Origin: Pseudomonadota bacterium
GTDB lineage: Bacteria > Pseudomonadota > Gammaproteobacteria > Xanthomonadales > Xanthomonadaceae
Assembly (NCBI GenBank): GCA_023423235.1
Contig: JAFAFY010000090.1
Coordinates: 1 to 10,717, forward strand
Length of the DNA: 10,717 nucleotides
Direction of reading: 5' to 3'
Below the pieces are notes generated by a model, which ran no database searches, was not told the DNA's origin, and was given only the letters and a program-made list of their open reading frames with translations. How positions within the stretch are numbered: position 1 is the stretch's first letter; each line of letters opens with the position of its first letter. Of this stretch, positions 1-5,183 are shown in pieces. The translations under genes and the position numbers were made by a program.

Positions 1-993
1 GTCCTGCGCCAGCCGCCGGGCGCTGCGGGCGTGGAAGGCGGCGGCTTCGCGCAGACCACGCAGCGCCGCGGCGTCGGCAGGATCGAAGGCCAGCAGCGCG
101 TGCCAGTCGGCGACCGCGCGCTCGACCCGACCGCCGGCCAGGTGCGCGTCCGCGCGGCGCCGCAGCGCGTCGAGTTCCTCGGTCAGGCGGGCCTCGGTGT
201 CAGGCAGGTCGACATGGCCGGCGTCGTAGCGGCGCACGCTGGCGATCAGGTCCGCCGCCTCGCGCAGGCCGCCGCTGCGCAGCTGGTCGCGCGCCTGGTC
301 GAGCAGTGTGCCGAGCGCATCCTCGCGGCCGCGCAGGGCATCGGCGTTGTCCGGCTGCAGGTTGAGGACGCGCTGGTACGACGGCAATGCGGCGCCGTCG
401 TCGCCATCGAGATGTCCGGCCGCCTGCGCGGCCTGCGCCTGCGCCAGCAGTTCGGGCAGCCCGGCGTCGGCGGCTTCACGCGTGCGCAGCTGTTCGGCGA
501 TCGCGTCGGTCTCCCTGCGCGGCGCGGACAGTTCGCGCGCAAGGCGCAGGGCGGCATGCGCCTCGGCCAGGCGGCCGGCATCGAGCGCCTGTTGCGCCTG
601 CAGCGCCGCGGCTTCGGCCACCTGGGCCAGCCCGGCGCGCGGCCGCATGTCGTCGGGGTCGAGCGCCAGCGCCGCCTCGTAGAACTGGCGCGCACCGCTG
701 CCGTCCCCGGCACTGAGCCGGCCAGCATCCAGCGCTGCGGCGCCCTGCCCCAGCAGCGACTGCACGCGTGTCTCCGGCCAGACGCGCTCGACCACGAACA
801 CCCGCACCAGCACCACCAGCAGCACCACTGCGGCAAGCGCGCCGGCGACGATCCAGCGCCAGCGCCGCGGCACGCGCGCCGCGCGGCCGTCATGCCCCGC
901 ACGCCGGGCGAGCGGCGCCTGCGCGCGCAGGCGCGCAAGTGCGTCGCTGCGGCCGTCGTCGGCGTGCACGGTCAGGGCAGGGTCGCGGTTCAC
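1..993 (-). CDS. Membrane-anchored TPR-like repeat protein (C-terminus outside window)
   Basis: An uninterrupted minus-strand frame of 331 codons starts at GTG 991-993 and is still open at position 1. An in-frame TGA lies upstream at 1030-1032, and no in-frame ATG occurs before residue 116, so GTG is the best start. It has no clear Shine-Dalgarno. Residues 1-46 are charged and Arg-rich. Residues 47-67 (starting IVAGALAAVVLLVVLV) form one hydrophobic membrane segment with Arg on its N-side, which suggests an N-in, C-out topology. The rest is Ala/Leu/Asp-rich helical repeat sequence. At least three segments resemble TPR units, at about residues 83-127, 175-218 and 281-317, each ending in a pattern such as ALALDPDD, VLNLQPDN or LLAFDPAD. 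The probable role is a periplasmic scaffold or protein-interaction domain. The biological function is not recognisable, and a catalytic C-terminal domain could lie outside the window. The reading frame is secure; the start and function are uncertain. Confidence 0.75.
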   Translation of the reverse strand, partial: MNRDPALTVHADDGRSDALARLRAQAPLARRAGHDGRAARVPRRWRWIVAGALAAVVLLVVLVRVFVVERVWPETRVQSLLGQGAAALDAGRLSAGDGSGARQFYEAALALDPDDMRPRAGLAQVAEAAALQAQQALDAGRLAEAHAALRLARELSAPRRETDAIAEQLRTREAADAGLPELLAQAQAAQAAGHLDGDDGAALPSYQRVLNLQPDNADALRGREDALGTLLDQARDQLRSGGLREAADLIASVRRYDAGHVDLPDTEARLTEELDALRRRADAHLAGGRVERAVADWHALLAFDPADAAALRGLREAAAFHARSARRLAQD

Positions 994-1006
994 GCCGCGA
1001 AGTATG
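994..1006 (-). promoter_or_regulatory. Possible -10 box immediately upstream of the GTG start (leaderless candidate)
   Basis: On the minus strand CATACT (1006 to 1001) matches the TATAAT consensus at 4 of 6 positions. It is separated by exactly 7 nt (TCGCGGC) from the GTG start at 993. No Shine-Dalgarno is present, and no good -35 is found at 16-18 bp. The spacing would put transcription initiation at or next to the start codon. The rest of the 994-1185 spacer shows no gene and no convincing terminator for relA, only short palindromes such as CGGCATGCCG at 1123-1132. Confidence 0.25.
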
Positions 1007-1185
1007 GAAGAAATGCCTGAACGGCGGCGTCACCGTGGGACGCGTGGGCATCTCCGGCTCCCCGCACCGGCCGGCTTGCAGCGCGCGATGCGCGTGGGGT
1101 GGATTGGCTGCGTTGAAAGCACCGGCATGCCGCAGGGCACATGCATCCGGTCCGCATCCACACGACCAGACGCACTCGGGCACCC

Positions 1186-3402
1186 TCAGGCGCGCTGCGC
1201 CTGCTCCACGCCCGGCAGGCTGTCGATCTTGCCCAGCAGCCGGGCCAACTGGCCGTAATCGGCGATACGCAGGCGCAGGCGCAACTGCACGCGCGCGCGT
1301 CGCTGCTGCCCCCCCTCGATCGACAGCACGTGCACGTCCTCCTGCGCGATCAGGTTGCTCAGGTCCTTGAGCAGATGCTTGCGGTCGATCGCCTCGACCA
1401 GGATTTCCGATTCGTGACCGCCCGAGGTCTGGCCCCATTCCACCGGCAGCACGCGCTGCGGATGCTCCGCCGACAGGCGCAGGAACGCCCGGCAATCGCG
1501 GCGATGCACGCTGACACCGCGCGCGCGGGTGAGGTAGCCGGCGATCGGCTCGCCGGGCACCGGCCTGCAGCAGCGCGCGGTCTGCACCAGCAGGTTGTCC
1601 ACGCCGACCACCTTGAACGCCGAGTCACCGACCTTGGGCGCGCGCCGCGGCCGCCGCAACGGCAGCGTGGGCGCCGTGTCGGCCTCGCCAGCGCCGCGCT
1701 CGAGTTCCAGCAATGCCCGGCCGACCTGGTTGGGGCCGACATCGCCCAGCGCCACCAGCACGTACAGCTCGTCGGGCGTCGCGACGTTGAACCGCGCCAG
1801 CACCGGCGCCAGGTCGGCGTGCAGCAGGCCGAGCCGGCGCAGGTCCTTTTCCAGCAGCTCGCGACCCGCAGCCACGTTGCGCTCGCGGTCGAGCCGGTGG
1901 AACCAGACGCGTACCTTCTCGCGCGAGCGCGGGCTGGCCAGGAAGCCGTTGGACGCCAGCAGCCAATCGCGCCGCGGCGACGGCGTCTTGCCGGTGAGGA
2001 TCTCGACCCGCTCGCCACTGTGCAGCACGGTGTCGAGCGGCACGATGCGGCCGTCCACCTTGGCGCCGCGGCAGCGATGGCCGACCATCGTGTGCACGTG
2101 GTAGGCGAAATCCAGCGGGGTCGCACCCTGCGGCAGGTCGATCACCTCGCCCTTGGGCGTGAGCACGAACACCCGGTCCTCGACCAGCTCGGTATCCAGC
2201 GCCCCGGCCAGCGTCTCGCCGTCGCGCGCGCCCTCGGTGCTGGCCTCCAGCAGGCGGCGCATCCACTCGATCTTGCGCTCCAGCGCGGCATCGCCGGCCG
2301 AGGACCGCTGCGAGCCACCGGTCTCCTTGTAGCGCCAGTGCGCGGCGACGCCGAGCTCGGAGGCCTCGTGCATCTCGTGGGTGCGGATCTGCACCTCCAG
2401 CGTCTTGCCCTCGGGCCCGACCACGGCGGTGTGCAGCGAGCGGTAGTCGTTCTGCTTGGGCCGGGCGATGTAGTCGTCGAACTCGCTGGGAATCGGCGTC
2501 CACAGCGCATGCACCACGCCCAGCGCGGCATAGCAGGCGGGAATGTCGTCGACCAGCACCCGTACCGCACGCAGGTCGTAAAGCTCGCTGATGGGCACGT
2601 GCTTCTTCTGCATCTTCTTCCAGATGCTGAAGATGTGCTTGGGCCGTCCAGCGACATCGGCCTTCAGGCCCTGGGCTGCGAGCGCATCGCCAAGCTGGCG
2701 GCGCACGTCGGCGATGTAGCGCTCGCGGCCGGCACGCTTGTCGTCCAGCAGTACGGCGATCTGCCGGTAGGTGTCGGGCTGCAGGTAGCGGAAGGCCAGG
2801 TCTTCCAGTTCCCACTTCAGCTGCCAGATGCCCAGCCGGTTCGCCAGCGGCGCGTGGATGTCGCGGGTCAGCGCCGCCAGCGCCTGCCGTTGCGCGGGCT
2901 CGGCACGCGCGGCCGCGCGCATCTGCGCGAGTTGCCGCGCCAGCAGGATCAGTACCACGCGCAGGTCGCGGATCAGCGCCAGCAGCAGGCGACGCAACCC
3001 TTCCGGATTGCCCTGGCCGCCGTGCTCGGCATGCAGCGACCACACCTGCCCGGCCGCGCGCAGGCCATCCACCAGTGGCGCCAACGCAGGAGCCCGCGCC
3101 ACCACCACATCGCGCCACGCCGGCACCGCATCGACGATCGCCGCGGCGATCACATCGCCGTCCGCGCCCAGCCGCTGCAGGGCCTCGAGGGTGTCGCGCA
3201 GTACGGCCGCGTCCTCGCCGGCCCCGGCCTGCGCCACATCCACTGCCGTGGCACCCGGCCTGGCGTTGTCCGCCCCGCTTTCGTCCACGCCGGCATCGGC
3301 CGCGCGCAGGGCCTCGCGCAGCGGCTCGCCCAGCGCCGCCGTGGTGGGCAGCGCCAGCAGGCTGTCGAGCAGCCGGTGCGGGCGGTCGGACATGCGCTTC
3401 AT
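1186..3402 (-). CDS. relA: GTP pyrophosphokinase RelA, (p)ppGpp synthetase I
   Basis: RelA makes the stringent-response alarmone (p)ppGpp from ATP and GDP/GTP when uncharged tRNA enters the ribosomal A site. The 738 residues match the usual length (E. coli about 744). The domains follow the canonical order. A degenerate, presumably inactive HD hydrolase region covers roughly 20-200 and ends in the hallmark APLANRLGIWQLKWELED (184-201). The synthetase domain covers about 250-360, with GRPKHIFSIWKKMQKK (252-267), EFDD (307-310) and RSLHTAV (321-327). TGS follows at about 407-470, a Cys-containing ZFD/RIS domain has C611, C612, H633 and C637, and an ACT domain covers 660-738. EFDD is the ExDD signature of monofunctional RelA; bifunctional Rel/SpoT carry RxKD there. 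The first ATG (3402) is used; ATG 3393 (residue 4) is an equally possible start, and neither has a strong Shine-Dalgarno. It is transcribed divergently from the exported protein gene at 3457. Confidence 0.96.
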   Translation of the reverse strand: MKRMSDRPHRLLDSLLALPTTAALGEPLREALRAADAGVDESGADNARPGATAVDVAQAGAGEDAAVLRDTLEALQRLGADGDVIAAAIVDAVPAWRDVVVARAPALAPLVDGLRAAGQVWSLHAEHGGQGNPEGLRRLLLALIRDLRVVLILLARQLAQMRAAARAEPAQRQALAALTRDIHAPLANRLGIWQLKWELEDLAFRYLQPDTYRQIAVLLDDKRAGRERYIADVRRQLGDALAAQGLKADVAGRPKHIFSIWKKMQKKHVPISELYDLRAVRVLVDDIPACYAALGVVHALWTPIPSEFDDYIARPKQNDYRSLHTAVVGPEGKTLEVQIRTHEMHEASELGVAAHWRYKETGGSQRSSAGDAALERKIEWMRRLLEASTEGARDGETLAGALDTELVEDRVFVLTPKGEVIDLPQGATPLDFAYHVHTMVGHRCRGAKVDGRIVPLDTVLHSGERVEILTGKTPSPRRDWLLASNGFLASPRSREKVRVWFHRLDRERNVAAGRELLEKDLRRLGLLHADLAPVLARFNVATPDELYVLVALGDVGPNQVGRALLELERGAGEADTAPTLPLRRPRRAPKVGDSAFKVVGVDNLLVQTARCCRPVPGEPIAGYLTRARGVSVHRRDCRAFLRLSAEHPQRVLPVEWGQTSGGHESEILVEAIDRKHLLKDLSNLIAQEDVHVLSIEGGQQRRARVQLRLRLRIADYGQLARLLGKIDSLPGVEQAQRA

Positions 3403-3456
3403 GTGGCGGCGGGGGGACGGTCTACACTAGCGGCCACCTGCCCGGAGATACAGACC
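3403..3456. promoter_or_regulatory. Divergent promoter region between relA and the first exported paralog
   Basis: Only 54 bp separate the two start codons. TACACT (3423-3428, plus strand) is a good -10 match and would start transcription near 3435. That leaves a short leader carrying GGAG at 3444-3447, 9 nt before ATG 3457. The same bases read TAGTGT on the minus strand, a weaker -10 for relA. No convincing -35 is seen on either strand. Overlapping divergent promoters are inferred, not shown. Confidence 0.35.
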
Positions 3457-4002
3457 ATGCGCCAAATCCACACCGTCCTGCTCGCGTCCCTGTTGACGTT
3501 CCCGCTGACCGCGCTGGCACAGCAGGCGCCCCGGATCGAGCAGCAGATGACCGCTGAGGACTTCATGGCCGCGGGGCTGAACAAGCTCAGCGCCGAGGAA
3601 CTGGCACGGCTCAACCAGTGGCTCGCGCGACGCCCCGCGGGCGCGGCACTGCCTTCGCCAGCGCCCGCTGCAGCCGCGTTGACCACCGATGCCGAGTTGC
3701 AGGCACGCCTGGCCCAGGCCCGCGAGGAAGGCCGGCGCGAAGCTGCCGGCGGTGCGCAGGCGGCACCCGCCGCATCGCGCGAGCCGGTGGAAAGCCACAT
3801 CGTCGGTGCGTTCAACGGCTTCGCCCGTGGCCGCGAGTACACCCTGGCCAACGGCCAGGTGTGGCGGCAGGTCGACAGCGCGACGCTGTCGGGCGCGCGC
3901 GGCAACGACATCGGCGCACGCATCCGCCCGGGCATGATGGGCGCCTGGTGGCTCAAGGTGGACGGCTACAACACCCAGGCCAAGGTCGAACAGGTCAGGT
4001 AA
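3457..4002 (+). CDS. Small exported protein of unknown function, paralog 1
   Basis: The product has 181 residues. Residues 1-21 are a classical Sec signal peptide (hydrophobic LLASLLTFPLTA, then ALA|QQ as the likely signal peptidase I site), so the protein is probably periplasmic or secreted. The mature part has two conserved blocks. An N-terminal helical motif (about 29-56) has the pattern M-T-A-E-D-F-x-A-A-G-L-x-K-L-S-A-E-E-L-A-x-L-x-x-W. A C-terminal block (109-181) includes GREYTLANGQVWRQ and a terminal IRPGMMGAWWLKVDGYNTQAKVEQVR-like segment. An Ala/Pro/Glu-rich low-complexity linker of about 50 residues joins them. Start ATG 3457 has GGAG 9 nt upstream. Both blocks recur in the next gene, so the pair is a tandem duplication. 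The G-x-F-x-G-F...L-x-NGQVW pattern resembles small uncharacterised proteobacterial exported proteins I remember; no enzymatic motif is visible and I assign no function. Confidence 0.85.
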   Translation: MRQIHTVLLASLLTFPLTALAQQAPRIEQQMTAEDFMAAGLNKLSAEELARLNQWLARRPAGAALPSPAPAAAALTTDAELQARLAQAREEGRREAAGGAQAAPAASREPVESHIVGAFNGFARGREYTLANGQVWRQVDSATLSGARGNDIGARIRPGMMGAWWLKVDGYNTQAKVEQVR

Positions 4003-4020
4003 GCAAGTCCGACGCTCCAC

Positions 4021-4032
4021 TGCGGCGCCGCA
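4021..4032. repeat. 12-bp perfect palindrome in the spacer between the two paralogs
   Basis: TGCGGCGCCGCA is a perfect self-complementary dyad 18 bp after the stop of the first paralog and 44 bp before the start of the second. It could be an operator or part of a weak hairpin with the nearby GGCGCC-containing bases, but there is no T tract. In GC-rich DNA such palindromes also arise by chance. Confidence 0.3.
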
Positions 4033-4075
4033 TCCTGGCGCCCTCCAATACCTTCACCCATCCCGGGGCCCGGTC

Positions 4076-4543
4076 ATGCGTTTCGTCCACGGCATCATCT
4101 TTGGCATCTGTGTGCTGGCTTGCGGCGCCGCCTCCGCGCAGCAGGGCGCCATCCACGAGCGGATGAGCGCGGAACAGTTCCGCGCTGCCGGGCTGGACAA
4201 GCTCGATCCAGCTGAACTCGCGCAGCTCGATGCCTGGTTCGCAGCCCAGCTCGGCGGGCGGCAGCATCCGGCCGGCGAACAGACTCTCGCGGTGCCGCAT
4301 CCTGCCGCGCTGGCGCAGGAACCGGTGGACAGCACGCTGGCCGGGACGTTCGAGGGGTTTTCGCAAGGCCGCGAGTACCAGCTGGCGAACGGCCAGGTCT
4401 GGAAGCAGACCGATGCCACCCAGACGCCTGGCGCGCGGCGGCGCGAGAACCCGTCGGTGGAAATCCGCCCCGGCCGGCTTGGCAGCTGGTGGCTGCGTAT
4501 CGACGGTCTCAACACCCGCGCGCGGGTCGAACGGGTCAGGTAG
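4076..4543 (+). CDS. Small exported protein of unknown function, paralog 2
   Basis: The product has 155 residues and is a clear paralog of its upstream neighbour. It shares the N-terminal motif (MSAEQFRAAGLDKLDPAEL, 30-48) and the C-terminal block (82-155) with GREYQLANGQVWKQ, WWLRIDG-NT and the terminal VERVR. The linker is about 25 residues shorter. The signal sequence fits residues 1-21 with cleavage at ASA|QQ. A Cys at 16 in the context VLAC gives an imperfect lipobox, so lipidation cannot be excluded. The start ATG 4076 has only a weak GGGG-type ribosome site. The 73-bp spacer after the first paralog has no strong terminator, so cotranscription is plausible. The conserved residues suggest a folded C-terminal domain rich in Trp and Gly; the function is unknown. 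Confidence 0.83.
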   Translation: MRFVHGIIFGICVLACGAASAQQGAIHERMSAEQFRAAGLDKLDPAELAQLDAWFAAQLGGRQHPAGEQTLAVPHPAALAQEPVDSTLAGTFEGFSQGREYQLANGQVWKQTDATQTPGARRRENPSVEIRPGRLGSWWLRIDGLNTRARVERVR

Positions 4544-4593
4544 TTCGTGCCGGCGTCTTGTTCGCCCACCACGGCGGGAGCGTCCGATGGTCG

Positions 4594-4598
4594 AGGAG
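4594..4598 (+). promoter_or_regulatory. Ribosome binding site that selects GTG 4604 as acetyltransferase start
   Basis: AGGAG (within GAGGAGAA, 4593-4600) lies 5 nt before GTG 4604. The earlier in-frame GTG at 4547 lies 4 nt after the stop of the preceding gene and has no such site. The extra 19 residues it would add (rich in Ser, Ala and Gly) do not resemble a GNAT N-terminus. The later start is therefore preferred. Confidence 0.7.
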
Positions 4599-4603
4599 AA
4601 GCG

Positions 4604-5098
4604 GTGTTCTCGATCCGCGCGGCTGGTGCTTCCGACACACTATTGCTTGACCAACTGATGCAGCTGTACTTCTTCGAGGCATCCTCGTGGAGTGACGAGG
4701 ACCTCGCGTTAGACGGCAGATATGATTGCGATGCAAATGCCATCGCAACGAACCTGCGCACTTCGCCGGGTTGGGCACGAATTCTCCTCGTCAACGGCAA
4801 CATTGCAGGATTCGTACTGGTCGAGGACACAGAGCTCGAAAGCACGCCAGTGCTCGAGCTCGCCGATCTGTTCGTACTGCCGAAGTACCGCCGATCAGGG
4901 TTGGCGACGTGGGCCACGCGAGAACTGTTGACCCGATCGAGCGAACGTTGGCTGATTGCCGTGTTTCGGCGCGATCTGCAGGCATACGCATATTGGGCTC
5001 GGGCGCTGCGACGCCTACAGGTCGAGTTCCATGAATTGCCGGAAGACACCGATGGCGCTTTCCGCTTGTTCACCGTCGAGCCCCGGAAGACACCGTAG
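4604..5098 (+). CDS. GNAT-family N-acetyltransferase
   Basis: With the GTG start at 4604 the product has 164 residues, a normal GNAT length, beginning FSIRAAGASD as many GNATs do. GNAT enzymes transfer an acetyl group from acetyl-CoA to an amine. The pyrophosphate-binding motif A is visible as LADLFVLPKYRRSGLATWATREL-like sequence at about 87-108, with the core R96-R97-S98-G99-L100-A101. It is preceded by the beta-strand LLVNGNIAGFVLVED (61-75). The C-terminal part (VFRRDLQAYAYWARALRRL) fits the motif B region (NxxAxxFYxxxGF in relatives), though its Gly-Phe end is not conserved. The substrate cannot be told; protein, small-molecule or antibiotic acetylation are all possible. Codon use differs from the neighbours: TTA, AGA, CTA twice, CGA five times, several ATT and GAT. 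This hints at later acquisition. Confidence 0.85.
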   Translation: MFSIRAAGASDTLLLDQLMQLYFFEASSWSDEDLALDGRYDCDANAIATNLRTSPGWARILLVNGNIAGFVLVEDTELESTPVLELADLFVLPKYRRSGLATWATRELLTRSSERWLIAVFRRDLQAYAYWARALRRLQVEFHELPEDTDGAFRLFTVEPRKTP

Positions 5099-5108
5099 GA
5101 GAATCCTA

Positions 5109-5163
5109 GGCGTCAACCGGCTCCACGGAACCTGGGCCCGGAAGTCCGGCAAGCGGTGACGCC
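5109..5163. terminator. Inverted repeat between convergent genes, possible bidirectional terminator
   Basis: GGCGTCA (5109-5115) pairs with TGACGCC (5157-5163). Between the arms the sequence is GC-rich and includes smaller self-complementary pieces (CCGG, GGGCCC). It lies in the 85-bp gap between the convergent stops of the acetyltransferase and hrpA. There is no T tract and the loop is long (41 nt), so a terminator role is only plausible by position. Confidence 0.3.
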
Positions 5164-5183
5164 AGGCCCCTCGAACCTTCGTC

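Noticed and set aside
1080..1132. Short palindromes in the relA-TPR gene spacer considered as a relA terminator
   Set aside because: CGGCATGCCG and CGCG-rich dyads have no loop or T tract and are expected by chance at this base composition.
1141..4002. A 953-codon plus-strand open frame antisense to relA that continues in frame into the first exported paralog
   Set aside because: The upstream part is the mirror of a fully convincing relA; its translation is Arg/Gln/His-rich without domains. High GC3 keeps the antisense frame free of stops. The real gene starts at ATG 3457, with a ribosome site and a signal peptide.
4547..4603. Earlier GTG start for the acetyltransferase
   Set aside because: No ribosome site precedes it, and the extra residues do not look like a GNAT. 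GTG 4604 has AGGAG at a proper distance.
3457..5098. A toxin-antitoxin or toxin-immunity reading of the exported pair plus acetyltransferase
   Set aside because: The two exported proteins are paralogs of each other with the same architecture, and the GNAT lacks features (small size, partner antitoxin with a DNA-binding domain) of TacT/AtaT-type toxins. Nothing in the sequence supports a toxin role.
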